From: Rhodopseudomonas sp.
Lineage (GTDB): Bacteria > Pseudomonadota > Alphaproteobacteria > Rhizobiales > Xanthobacteraceae
Direction of reading: 5' to 3'
DNA length: 64,000 bases
Assembly: GCF_013377015.1 (NCBI RefSeq)
Contig: NZ_JACABA010000002.1
Coordinates: 549,342-613,341, forward strand
Shown piece by piece: positions 10,832 through 20,531 of this stretch. Below the pieces are notes generated by a model that had not been told where the DNA came from, did not search any database, and was given only the letters and a program-made list of their open reading frames with translations. Both the position numbers and the translations under genes were made by a program. Within the stretch, counting starts at the first letter, position 1. The number at the start of each line of letters is the position of its first letter.

Positions 10832-11884
10832 CTATCGCGAGATTGGCGGCGCCGGCGGCCCCGCGGGCGGCGCCTCGGAGGCCGCGACGGCGGGCGCCGG
10901 AGCAGGTTTGGTCGCGGCCGGCGCGGCGGCTCCACCGCTTGGCCCGGCGGCAGGCGTTTCCGTCGAGGCGGCCGATGCCGGTTGCGATGCGGCCGGCGTC
11001 GGCGTGGTGGCCTCGATCGGCGCATCCGCCGGGGCCTTCGGTGCCGGCGTCACCGCCGGAACCGGATCGGCCCGCAACGGCATATCCGCCTTGCTCGCCT
11101 CACCCTTGCCGTCGTCAGCTTTGGCGGCATCGGTCTTGGCGGCTTCGGTCTTGGCAGTGCCAGGCTTGGCCGTGTCAGGCTTGGCCGTTTCGGACGTCGC
11201 CTCCTCTGGCTTTGCTGCTTCAGACTTTGCTGCTTCCTTGCCGTCGTCAGGTTTCGTGCCCTCGGCTTTCGCGGCGTCGGTCTTCGCCGCCTCGCCCTTG
11301 GCGGCCTGATCCTTGCGCGATTCGCCCTTCGCTGAATCCTTGGTCGAATCCTTGGCCGCCTCGGCGGCTGTCGGAGTTTCCGGAGTCGGCTTGCCTCTCC
11401 GGCTCAGCTTCCGCTTCCCCTTGGCCGACGACTTTTCCTCGACCTCGGCGGCGGTCGAAGCCGCCTCGCGGTCTTCCGGGGTAGCGGCCGGCTTGTCGGC
11501 CTCCTGCGCCGTCGGCGTCGGCCGTTGCCTGTGGCCCGGCCGGACCTCGGCCTGCGCCGGTTCCGACTTCGCGTCTTTCTCCTTCGGCGGCGCCACACCA
11601 AAGCGCTTGTCGGTCGCACCATTGGAGATCAGAAACGCGCTGAGCATCCCAGCCATGTCGCTGCTGGTGGTGTAGTGCTGACGCAGGAAGCCCGGCAGCG
11701 AGCCGGGAGCGACCGTCTTCAGCAGGCCGCGCGCGCTCTTGTGGCAAACCGTGCAGGTTCCGTTGAAAATCTGGCCAGCGCTTTTGCCGGCTTCCAGGTT
11801 CTGAGCCTGCGCCAGGGCCTGGGGCGCAGCGCATGAGACCATCAGCAGCATCGCCGTCGCTAAACTGAGCGCTCGGCTCAACAT
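10832..11884 (-). CDS. Secreted cytochrome c-like protein with long Ala/Lys/Pro/Glu low-complexity tail
   Basis: Signal peptide, GTCTVCHKS (CxxCH haem site), then imperfect AAK(x)EAAKP/TAKP repeats. Confidence 0.75.
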   Translation of the reverse strand: MLSRALSLATAMLLMVSCAAPQALAQAQNLEAGKSAGQIFNGTCTVCHKSARGLLKTVAPGSLPGFLRQHYTTSSDMAGMLSAFLISNGATDKRFGVAPPKEKDAKSEPAQAEVRPGHRQRPTPTAQEADKPAATPEDREAASTAAEVEEKSSAKGKRKLSRRGKPTPETPTAAEAAKDSTKDSAKGESRKDQAAKGEAAKTDAAKAEGTKPDDGKEAAKSEAAKPEEATSETAKPDTAKPGTAKTEAAKTDAAKADDGKGEASKADMPLRADPVPAVTPAPKAPADAPIEATTPTPAASQPASAASTETPAAGPSGGAAAPAATKPAPAPAVAASEAPPAGPPAPPISR

Positions 11885-12141
11885 TTGATCCTCCAGATGC
11901 GGAATTCGCCTCGGTTGCGGCGGTCACCTTTTAGCCGATTGTGAAATGAATGGAAGCGGACAGATGACGCATCTTCGTGAATGGCGGAGCGCGGGATATC
12001 AGCCCTGCAACTGGCGCATTGGCATCGGCGATTTTGCATTATTATGATGCCATCAAGGAACCGGGAGACAAGCTGAGAGATTTGACCTTGCCGAACGGGC
12101 CGCGATGTCGGTTCAGGCCTGCTCATCGTTGGGTGCTTGTG

Positions 12142-13392
12142 ATGGACCGCCTGTTGCGTTTCTTTTTGCGTCGATTCATCCGCCGCGGCAATTTGCTCTT
12201 CACCACCGCGTGCGGCACATCGTTCAGATGCGGCGACGGCAGCGGCGCGCCGGTCGCGGTCCGGTTCCTGACCGCATCGGCGCAACGCCGGTTCCTGATC
12301 GACCCGGAGCTGGCGTTCGGCGAGATCTACATGGACGGCGAATTCGTGGTCGAGCGCGGATCGATCGCCGACGTGCTTGCGATCGCCATGGATCAGACCG
12401 ACCTCGCACCGGGCTGGGCCAAGCTGCAATGGTGGTTCCGTTACCTCGGCCGCTATTTGATACAGTTCAATCCGCGCCGGCGTGCCAAGCGCAACGCCTC
12501 GCATCACTACGATCTCGACGGCCGGCTTTACGCGCTGTTTCTCGACGCCGACAAGCAATACAGCTGTGCCTATTTCGAGAGCGCCGACGCCACGCTCGAT
12601 GACGCCCAGCTCGCCAAGAAGCGTCATGTCGCCGCCAAGCTGCTGGTCGCGCCCGGCCACCGCATCCTCGACATCGGCTCGGGGTGGGGCGGCCTCGGCA
12701 TTTATCTCGCGGAGAGCTGCGGCGCCGACGTCACCGGCGTTACGCTGTCGGACGAACAGTTGCGGGCATCGAATGCGCGCGCCGCCGAAAAAGGCCTGAC
12801 CGGATCGGCGCGGTTCCTGGCGCAGGATTACCGTGACGTCCCCGGCCCGTTCGACCGGATCGTTTCGGTCGGGATGTTCGAGCATGTCGGAATCGCCCAT
12901 TACGACACCTATTTCAAACGCTGCGCCGAGCTTCTCGCCGACGACGGCGTGATGCTGTTGCATTCGATCAGCCGCTCGGAAGGTCCCGGCATCACCAATC
13001 CCTGGATCGCCAAATATATCTTCCCCGGTGGCTATCTGCCGGCGCTGTCCGAGGTGCTGCCCGCGATCGAGCGTGCCGGACTTCTGGTGTGCGACATCGA
13101 GATCTTGCGCCTGCATTATGCCGAGACGCTGAAGGCCTGGCGCGAGCGGTTCTTGGCGCGCAGGGAAGAGGCTGAAAAACTCTACGATGCGCGGTTCGTG
13201 CGGATGTGGGAGTTCTATCTCGCCTCGTCCGAGATGACGTTTCGCAAGCAGAACACCATGGTGTTCCAGATCCAGATGAGCAAACGCCAAGGCGTGGTCC
13301 CGATCACCCGCGACTATATCATTCGCGAGGAAGCGCGGTTGCGCGGCGTCGAGCGCGACCAGCGGCCGCGACTGCAATTGGCGGGAGAATGA
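12142..13392 (+). CDS. cfa: Cyclopropane-fatty-acyl-phospholipid synthase family SAM methyltransferase
   Basis: LDIGSGWGGLGIYLAESCGADVTGVTLSDEQ, ISVGMFEHVG-like motif, EILRLHYAETLKAWRERF. Confidence 0.92.
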   Translation: MDRLLRFFLRRFIRRGNLLFTTACGTSFRCGDGSGAPVAVRFLTASAQRRFLIDPELAFGEIYMDGEFVVERGSIADVLAIAMDQTDLAPGWAKLQWWFRYLGRYLIQFNPRRRAKRNASHHYDLDGRLYALFLDADKQYSCAYFESADATLDDAQLAKKRHVAAKLLVAPGHRILDIGSGWGGLGIYLAESCGADVTGVTLSDEQLRASNARAAEKGLTGSARFLAQDYRDVPGPFDRIVSVGMFEHVGIAHYDTYFKRCAELLADDGVMLLHSISRSEGPGITNPWIAKYIFPGGYLPALSEVLPAIERAGLLVCDIEILRLHYAETLKAWRERFLARREEAEKLYDARFVRMWEFYLASSEMTFRKQNTMVFQIQMSKRQGVVPITRDYIIREEARLRGVERDQRPRLQLAGE

Positions 13393-13702
13393 AGATCCGA
13401 CGCGCCCGAGGAGCGCAGCCATGCCGGGCTGTGCCCCGCATCAGCCGGCCGCGCCGCGGCGGGGCGCGCCAGCTGTTCCCGCACCGCCATCAAGACGGAA
13501 GGATCGCAAGGCGTTGCCCTGATATCGGAACGCGAGACCCGCTCGAAGGATTCAATTAGCGTCGCCAGCCACGACAGCTCGTTGCCGCTTCGGGAGTTAT
13601 CCTGTTGCTGGGGAGCCATCGCACGCTGCCTCATTTTCCTTGTAACCAACCCAATCGCACATCTGCAGTTCCCGCAGCGTTAGCTTCGGGGTTCATTTTT
13701 TA

Positions 13703-13718
13703 TGTGATTTTTCTCACA
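13703..13718. promoter_or_regulatory. CRP/FNR-family-like operator dyad
   Basis: TGTGA-TTTTTC-TCACA, perfect inverted half sites. Confidence 0.45.
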
Positions 13719-13754
13719 GAACGACCGGGCACGGGGTCGTAAACAAATTTCACG

Positions 13755-13907
13755 ATGCATTTCATCACCAAGAGACCCGATTTCATGGCCAAGAAATCCG
13801 CCAAATCCATCCTTGAAGTGCCGAAGGACATCGCCATCGATTACGCCCTGATCGCGACCGGAGTCGTGGCTGGCCTGATTGGCCTGATCTATCTCGTTCT
13901 GATCTGA
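13755..13907 (+). CDS. Small single-TM peptide (50 aa, or 40 aa from ATG at 13785), weakly Flp-pilin-like
   Basis: MHFITKRPDFMAKKSAKSILEVPKDIAIDYALIATGVVAGLIGLIYLVLI*; below the ORF-track size cut-off. Confidence 0.5.
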   Translation: MHFITKRPDFMAKKSAKSILEVPKDIAIDYALIATGVVAGLIGLIYLVLI

Positions 13908-14159
13908 CCAAACCGGCGCAATTGAGATGTGTCTGCGCCACGCACCGAGAGGTTCACGCCGGCTGCGCGTCCCCGCGCCCAAATTTGCGCCCCGTTGCCA
14001 GCCGCGGTAGCCCGTCAAGCCAATTGTCGTCGGGAGGCACAGGTTTCATCCCCAGCATTGTGTGAATCGGGCATAAGGCACGTACGCGCTTTCACCCGTC
14101 CGCGGAGTGGCGCTTAGTCGCGCCCCGCATCCGACATTATCCAGAGAACAATCCAACTC

Positions 14160-15659
14160 ATGGCCGCATTCGATTCGAACGTTCTCAAGCTGACGCCCGA
14201 TCCGGGAACTCCGGCCTACCGGACCGCGCCGCACAATATCGAGGCCGAACAGAGCGTTCTGGGCGCCATTCTGGTCAACAATGATGCGTTTTATCGGGTC
14301 TCGGATTTCCTCGAGCCGAAACATTTCTTCGAGCCGGTCCATCAGACCATCTTCGAGACAGCGTCCAGCATCATCCGCGCCGGCAAGGTCGCGACCCCCG
14401 TGACGCTGAAGACGTTCGTCGCCGCCGACACCGATCTCGGCGGCATGACCGTCGGTCAGTACCTTGCCCGGCTCGCCGCCGAAGCCACCACCATCATCAA
14501 CGCTCACGATTATGGCCGGACCATCTACGAACTGGCGCTGCGCCGCGACCTGATCGGGATCGGCACCGACATGGTCAATGTCGCGTTCGACGCGCCGGTC
14601 GATTTCGCCCCGAAGGCGCAGATCGAGGACGCCGAGCGCCGCCTCTACGAACTGGCCGAATCCGGCCGTTATGACGGCGGCTTCCAGCGTTTTTCGCAGG
14701 CGCTCACGGTCGCGGTCGATATGGCGGCAAAGGCGTTCCAGCGCGACGGCAAATTGTCGGGGATCGCGACCGGGCTGCGCGATCTCGACAACAAGATGGG
14801 CGGACTGCAGTCGTCCGACTTGATCATCGTCGCCGGCCGCCCCGGCATGGGCAAGACCGCGCTGGCCACCAACATCGCCTATAATGTCGCTCGCGCGCAT
14901 CGCGCCGAACTGCAGGCCGACGGCACCAGCAAGACCGTCAATGGCGGCATCGTCGGATTCTTCTCCTGCGAAATGTCGGCCGAACAGCTCGCCACCCGTA
15001 TTCTCGCCGAGCAGACCGGGATCGCCTCCTCGACGATCCGGCGCGGCGGCATCTCCGAAGCCGATTTCGACAAGATCAGGGATTATTCGATCGAGCTGCA
15101 ATCGCTGCCGCTCTATGTCGACGAAACCGGCGGCCTGTCGATCTCGCAGCTGACCGCGCGGGCGCGGCGGCTGAAGCGGCAGAAGGGGCTCGACCTGATC
15201 ATCGTCGACTATATCCAGCTGCTGCAGGGCTCCGGCAAACGTTCCGACAACCGGGTCCAGGAAGTCACCGAGATCACCACCAGCCTGAAGGCGTTGGCCA
15301 AGGAGCTCAACGTTCCGGTGATGGGCCTGTCACAATTGTCGCGGCAGGTCGAAAGCCGCGACGACAAGCGGCCGCAGCTGTCGGATCTGCGCGAATCCGG
15401 CTCGATCGAGCAGGACGCCGACGTGGTGATGTTCGTCTATCGCGAGGAATACTATCTGCAGAACAAGGAGCCGCGGATCGGCACGCCGGAATACGAAAAA
15501 TGGCAGCTCGACATGTCGCTGGTGCACGGCAAGGCAGAAGTCATCATCGGCAAGCAGCGTCACGGCCCCACCGGTACGGTCGAACTGCAATTCGAAGGCC
15601 AGTTCACGCGGTTCAGCGATCTGGCGCATGACAACCATCTCCCCGCGCTGCGCGACTGA
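14160..15659 (+). CDS. dnaB: Replicative DNA helicase
   Basis: PHNIEAEQSVLGAIL, GRPGMGKTALATNIA, VDYIQLLQ, LRESGSIEQDADVVMFVYR. Confidence 0.97.
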   Translation: MAAFDSNVLKLTPDPGTPAYRTAPHNIEAEQSVLGAILVNNDAFYRVSDFLEPKHFFEPVHQTIFETASSIIRAGKVATPVTLKTFVAADTDLGGMTVGQYLARLAAEATTIINAHDYGRTIYELALRRDLIGIGTDMVNVAFDAPVDFAPKAQIEDAERRLYELAESGRYDGGFQRFSQALTVAVDMAAKAFQRDGKLSGIATGLRDLDNKMGGLQSSDLIIVAGRPGMGKTALATNIAYNVARAHRAELQADGTSKTVNGGIVGFFSCEMSAEQLATRILAEQTGIASSTIRRGGISEADFDKIRDYSIELQSLPLYVDETGGLSISQLTARARRLKRQKGLDLIIVDYIQLLQGSGKRSDNRVQEVTEITTSLKALAKELNVPVMGLSQLSRQVESRDDKRPQLSDLRESGSIEQDADVVMFVYREEYYLQNKEPRIGTPEYEKWQLDMSLVHGKAEVIIGKQRHGPTGTVELQFEGQFTRFSDLAHDNHLPALRD

Positions 15660-15706
15660 CCCCGCGGCGAGGTTGAACGCCCTGCGAGCACCACGTAAAG
15701 TGCGGC

Positions 15707-16957
15707 ATGAACATCGTCTACGACCCGAAATCGGCGCCCGCTGAGAATCTGTTGTCGCCCGAGGCCAACAAGGCCGCGGAGCTCGCCGCCGCCACCGCGG
15801 CGGCGCCCGGAGTGCTCACCGTCGATCTCGACGCCATCGTCGCCAACTGGCGCAAGCTGGAAAAGACCGCGGTGCCGGCAGAATGCGCCGGCGTGGTCAA
15901 GGCCGACGCCTATGGCTGCGGGATCGGCCCGGTGACCCGCGCGCTCAGCAACGCCGGCTGCAAGACCTTCTTCGTCGCCACCCTCGACGAAGCCCGCGCG
16001 GTGCGCGCGATCAGCTCGTCCGCGACGATCTATGTGCTCGACGGCTTCTTCCAGAACACCGGCGACGCATTCGCGCAGATCAACTGCCAGCCGGTGATCG
16101 GCGACCTCTATGAACTGGCCGAATGGGACGTGTTCTGCCGCCGCACCCGCTGGGAAGGCGGCGCCGCGATCCACATCGACACCGGTATGAACCGGCTCGG
16201 CCTCACCATCGCCGAGGCGCAGGGCATCGTGCCGCGGATCACCGCCGGCGACCATGGTATCACCCTGGTGCTCAGCCATCTGGCCTGCGGCGAAACCCTC
16301 AATCATCCGCTGAACGCCAAGCAGGTCGCGACCTTCCGCGAGATCGCCAGCCTATTCTCCGGGGTGCCGGCCTCGCTCGCCGCCTCATCGGGGATCTATC
16401 TCGGCGCGCAATTCCAGTTCGACATGGTGCGGCCGGGCGCCGCGCTGTACGGCGTCAACCCGACGCCGGAGGCCGACAATCCGCTGCAGCCGGTGGTCGA
16501 CCTGAAGGCCAGGATCGTGCAGATCCGCAACGTCGAAAAGGGCGACAGCGTCGGCTATGGCGCGACCTGGAGCGCGCGGCGGCCGACCAAAATCGCAGTG
16601 GTCGCGGCCGGCTATGCCGATGGCTATTTCCGCGCCGGCGGCAGCAGCGACGGCACCCGCGGCGCCGAGGTGGTGATCGCCGACAAGCGCTGCCCGGTGG
16701 TCGGACGGATTTCGATGGACCTCCTGGCGGTCGACATCACCGACCTGCCGGCCAACGCCGCGCGCCGCGGCCACATGGCCACGCTGATCGGCGAAGGCAT
16801 CACCGTCGACGAGCTGGGGCATCATTTCGGCACCATCGGCTATGAGGTGCTGACCAGCCTCGGCTCGCGCTATGCGCGGATTTACAAAGGCGGCGACGCC
16901 ATCACGGTAACGCCGCCGCCGGCCGACGAGGCCTCGGCGACCCAAACCTCGGCCTAA
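15707..16957 (+). CDS. alr: Alanine racemase
   Basis: VVKADAYGCGIGPV PLP-lysine motif; VGYGATWSA, VGRISMDLLAVDITD. Confidence 0.95.
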   Translation: MNIVYDPKSAPAENLLSPEANKAAELAAATAAAPGVLTVDLDAIVANWRKLEKTAVPAECAGVVKADAYGCGIGPVTRALSNAGCKTFFVATLDEARAVRAISSSATIYVLDGFFQNTGDAFAQINCQPVIGDLYELAEWDVFCRRTRWEGGAAIHIDTGMNRLGLTIAEAQGIVPRITAGDHGITLVLSHLACGETLNHPLNAKQVATFREIASLFSGVPASLAASSGIYLGAQFQFDMVRPGAALYGVNPTPEADNPLQPVVDLKARIVQIRNVEKGDSVGYGATWSARRPTKIAVVAAGYADGYFRAGGSSDGTRGAEVVIADKRCPVVGRISMDLLAVDITDLPANAARRGHMATLIGEGITVDELGHHFGTIGYEVLTSLGSRYARIYKGGDAITVTPPPADEASATQTSA

Positions 16958-17211
16958 TCGTCGGACGCCAACATCAGGAACGCCGTCAGCGCCGCGCCCA
17001 GTGCAAAATGGAATGCGACGCCGATCACGAACAGCGTTTGCAGCGTGCGCGGCGCCTCGCTGGTGGCGATCAGGTCGGACAGGCCGAAGCTGTTGCTGAG
17101 CAGCAGCACCGTCGCGAACACCGCGCCCAGCGCCGCGCCAAACGCGAAATGCCCGGCCAGCCGCCGCGCCCTGCGTCGTTCCTGGTCTTGGGCGCGCTGG
17201 CGTCGTGGCAT
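16954..17211 (-). CDS. Small conserved membrane protein
   Basis: 85 aa with two hydrophobic segments; convergent with alr, stops overlap. Confidence 0.6.
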   Translation of the reverse strand: MPRRQRAQDQERRRARRLAGHFAFGAALGAVFATVLLLSNSFGLSDLIATSEAPRTLQTLFVIGVAFHFALGAALTAFLMLASDD

Positions 17212-17286
17212 TGGATGGCCGCCATCTGGGACGGCCTCTTCTACCCTCGAACCGGCTCGCGGCGAACAAATTTCAGCGCGACGCCG

Positions 17287-17589
17287 TTACGCCGTCTGTA
17301 GCCGCCTGGCGTTGGCGGCGACGTGCTGGCGATAGCGATCGACGATGGTCGCGGCGCTAGCGCCAGCCTGCAGGCTGGCGAGCGCCTCGAGTGTGGCGTC
17401 GATCTTTTCGTTCACCATCAGCTGCGCTTCATCGCAAGCGGCAAGATCCGCGCTCGCGAGTTTCGTCAGCCGAAGGCAAATCACCTGATAGGATTCCATC
17501 GCCAGCATCGCGGCGGCCGCCCAGGGATTCGAACCGTCGTCGCGGATGGCCGGCGTGGCGCTGGCTTGGTCAGTGCGCGGAGTCATCAT
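17287..17589 (-). CDS. Hypothetical phasin-like small protein
   Basis: 100 aa amphipathic helical sequence; family inferred only from character. Confidence 0.5.
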   Translation of the reverse strand: MMTPRTDQASATPAIRDDGSNPWAAAAMLAMESYQVICLRLTKLASADLAACDEAQLMVNEKIDATLEALASLQAGASAATIVDRYRQHVAANARRLQTA

Positions 17590-17782
17590 CGCGTTCCCTC
17601 ATTCTTCTTTGTCGAGAGAATGAGCCTGGCGCCTTAACATCGCAGCCGCACCTCGCCGCCAAACTGACGCGGCCGATCCACCTGGAATTAACATTTGCCG
17701 CCCGGTCGATCGCGCTTGAGCTTTGCCGGTATCTGCTCGACGCTAGCGCCGGCGCGAACCGCGCCGCCAGGGGCCACCGGCT

Positions 17783-18517
17783 TTGAACTATCTCTTCGTG
17801 CTCGCGGTCGGGCTGGTCGCCGGCACCCTGTCCGGCATCGTCGGCACCGGCTCCTCGATCATGCTGGTGCCGGTGCTGGTCTATCAGTTCGGCCCGAAGC
17901 AAGCGGTGCCGATCATGGCGGTCGCCGCGGTGATGGCGAACGCCTCGCGCATTCTGGCGTGGGTGCGGGAGGTCGACTGGCGCGCCTGCGCCGCCTACTC
18001 GGTCACCGGCATTCCGGCCGCGGCGCTCGGCGCCCGCACCCTGCTGGTGCTGCCATCGCGCGCCGTCGATCTCGCGATCGGCGCCTTCCTGATCGCGATG
18101 GTGCCGGTGCGGCATTGGCTGGCGCGGCACCAGTTCACGCTGTCGCTGTGGCATCTGGCGGCGGGCGGCGCGGTGATCGGCTATCTCACCGGCATCGTGG
18201 TCTCGACCGGCCCGCTCAGCGTGCCGCTGTTCCTGTTCTACGGGCTGTCGCGCGGCGCCTTCCTCGGCACCGAGGCGGCGAGCTCGCTCGGGCTCTATGT
18301 CAGCAAGTCAGTGACGTTCCAGCAATTCGGCGCGCTGACCTGGGAGGTCGCGCTGAAAGGCCTGATCGCCGGTTCGTCGCTGATGGCCGGCGCCTTCATC
18401 GCCAAGCGCTTGGTGCTGAAGCTCGAGCCCGACCTGTTCCGGGTGGTGATGGACGCCATCATGCTGGCGGCAGGACTGAGCATGCTGTGGAACGCCTATG
18501 CGGCACCGGTTCACTGA
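17783..18517 (+). CDS. TauE/SafE family membrane transporter
   Basis: VGLVAGTLSGIVGTGSSIMLVPVLVYQFGPKQAVPIMAVAAV typical TauE/SafE N-terminus, multiple TM. Confidence 0.88.
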   Translation: MNYLFVLAVGLVAGTLSGIVGTGSSIMLVPVLVYQFGPKQAVPIMAVAAVMANASRILAWVREVDWRACAAYSVTGIPAAALGARTLLVLPSRAVDLAIGAFLIAMVPVRHWLARHQFTLSLWHLAAGGAVIGYLTGIVVSTGPLSVPLFLFYGLSRGAFLGTEAASSLGLYVSKSVTFQQFGALTWEVALKGLIAGSSLMAGAFIAKRLVLKLEPDLFRVVMDAIMLAAGLSMLWNAYAAPVH

Positions 18518-18675
18518 CGCTTGCCTGTCGGCCCCGTGTCGATCTTCGGGTTTCTGCCAGCCGTCGCTGCTGTTAAAGACAGCCCTAGCCAGCCCCCGGC
18601 TTCCCGCCTCCGCGCTCGGGTTTCGCGCGTCCATCCCCGCGCCCGCCGCGCCGCGGCGTCTGAGAGATTGCGAAT

Positions 18676-19752
18676 ATGAGCCGTTTCTGGAGCCGCCTCA
18701 CTCACGATCTGCAGCCCTATGTCCCGGGCGAACAGCCGCGCATCGCCGATCTGGTCAAACTCAACACCAATGAGAGTCCGCTCGGCCCCTCGCCCCGCGT
18801 GCTGGAGGCGATCCGTGCTGAAGCCACCGACGCGCTGCGGCTCTATCCCGACCCGCAAGCCACCGCGCTGCGGACGGCGCTGGCCACCTACCACCACGTC
18901 CGCCCCGAGCAGGTGTTCGTCGGCAACGGCTCCGACGAGGTGCTGGCCCACACCTTCGCCGCGCTGCTGAAACACGACGCGCCTCTGCTGTTTCCAGATA
19001 TCACCTACAGTTTCTACCCGGTCTATTGCCGGCTGTTCGGCATAGCCCGCGAGAGCGTGCCGCTCGATCAGGCCTTGCGGATCCGCGTCGCCGATTATCG
19101 CCGGCCGGCCGGCGCCATCATCATCCCCAATCCGAATGCGCCGACCGGAATCGCGCTGTCGCGGGCCGAAATCGAGACCCTGCTGCAGGACCATCCCGAC
19201 GTGCCGGTGGTGATCGACGAGGCCTATGTGGATTTCGGAGCCGACAGTGCGATTCCGCTGGTCGCCGCGCACCCGAACCTGCTGGTGGTTCAAACCATGT
19301 CGAAGTCGCGCGCCCTCGCCGGGCTGCGGGTCGGCTATGCGATCGGCGACGCCGGACTGATCGAGGCGCTGACGCGGGTGAAGGACAGTTTCAACTCCTA
19401 TCCGCTGGGCCGGCCGGCGCAGGCCGGCGCCATCGCCGCGCTGGCGGACGAGGCCTATTTCCAACACAGCCGCACGCAGGTGATCGAAGGCCGCGAGCGG
19501 CTGAATCGCGGACTGGCCCGGCTCGGCTTCGCCGTGCTGCCGTCCGCCGCCAACTTCGTGTTCGCGCGGCATCCGGCGCAGGACGGCGCGGCGCTGGCCG
19601 CGGCGCTGCGCCAGCGCGCCGTGATCGTCCGACATTTCGCCGCGCCGCGCATCGCCGACTATCTGCGGATCACGATCGGCACCGACGCGCAGATCAAACG
19701 GCTGCTAGCGGCGCTGTCGGAGATTTTGGGCGAAGCGCCTGCTTCTAGCTGA
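18676..19752 (+). CDS. hisC: Histidinol-phosphate aminotransferase
   Basis: [50 protein letters not shown]. Confidence 0.94.
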   Translation: MSRFWSRLTHDLQPYVPGEQPRIADLVKLNTNESPLGPSPRVLEAIRAEATDALRLYPDPQATALRTALATYHHVRPEQVFVGNGSDEVLAHTFAALLKHDAPLLFPDITYSFYPVYCRLFGIARESVPLDQALRIRVADYRRPAGAIIIPNPNAPTGIALSRAEIETLLQDHPDVPVVIDEAYVDFGADSAIPLVAAHPNLLVVQTMSKSRALAGLRVGYAIGDAGLIEALTRVKDSFNSYPLGRPAQAGAIAALADEAYFQHSRTQVIEGRERLNRGLARLGFAVLPSAANFVFARHPAQDGAALAAALRQRAVIVRHFAAPRIADYLRITIGTDAQIKRLLAALSEILGEAPASS

Positions 19753-20371
19753 TGGCCTGATCGTGGGCGCGTGATTCCGCCAGTCTGCGGACGGTTCCGA
19801 GCGCACGGCGGCGAAGCATGCCGCTCACCGGCCTGATCGCGAGCCAATAGGGAAAGAACATGGTGAGCGAGTAGCGGTCGGGACAATAGACCCGCGTCTC
19901 TGTCGTCAGAACGGTGACCGCTCCGATTTGTTCGGTCGAGAATCCGATCGCGAGCTTCGAGGTCTTCGCGGGGTTGCAGGCCAGAAACCCGGCAGCGCCG
20001 TCGACGACGCACAATCCGAAGTCAGCACGCCAAAACCGGCCGATCAGCCCAGCGACGATTTCCCTGTCGCCGTCGCGTGCTAGCGGCGTGAAGCTATCCA
20101 GGGTGAAAGGTGACGGTCGCGGCACGCGCGCGGGAGCCAGCCAATGCAGCAATCTGGCCGGCAGCTGACGCACGGCCATTGCCAGCTCGCTGAAGCCGTC
20201 CTTGGGTGGTCTGAACTCTTGAATGACGTCGAGCAGCTCGCCCGGCCCGCAGCGCACCTTGATGTGATGGCGCTCCGAAAATTGATAGCGCGGGAGAAAT
20301 TTGTCCAGCAGTGACATCGATCCCGCCTGCCATTTGAGGCCAGCAATCCCGGCAACACGATCCGTCGGCAT
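19745..20371 (-). CDS. Hypothetical protein
   Basis: 208 aa uninterrupted ORF with natural-looking composition, convergent with hisC (8 bp overlap). Confidence 0.6.
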   Translation of the reverse strand: MPTDRVAGIAGLKWQAGSMSLLDKFLPRYQFSERHHIKVRCGPGELLDVIQEFRPPKDGFSELAMAVRQLPARLLHWLAPARVPRPSPFTLDSFTPLARDGDREIVAGLIGRFWRADFGLCVVDGAAGFLACNPAKTSKLAIGFSTEQIGAVTVLTTETRVYCPDRYSLTMFFPYWLAIRPVSGMLRRRALGTVRRLAESRAHDQAIS

Positions 20372-20531
20372 CAGACAAGTAGCTCACATCCTAGACGCCA
20401 CGCCGGGCATTGCAATCTGACCAATGAAGAATGCCATCTTCCTCTCCGAACGGGCGATTCAGAACCTGCTCGCCGCCGGCTCAAGCGTGCTATGGAATGC
20501 GCGCAATCCTCTCGACGGCGATTCCCGCACC

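Noticed and set aside
12455-12470. FNR/FixK-like TTGATACAGTTCAA
   Set aside because: Lies inside the cyclopropane synthase CDS, likely chance
11878-13422. 514-aa minus ORF
   Set aside because: Antisense to the cyclopropane synthase gene, no domain signature
13314-13649. 111-aa minus ORF overlapping the cyclopropane synthase 3' end
   Set aside because: Possible small protein from MAPQQQDNSRSGNELSW but no clear RBS or domain; not enough support
17521-17540. GGTTCGAATCC T-arm-like string (minus)
   Set aside because: Inside the 17287-17589 CDS (GSNP codons); no cloverleaf
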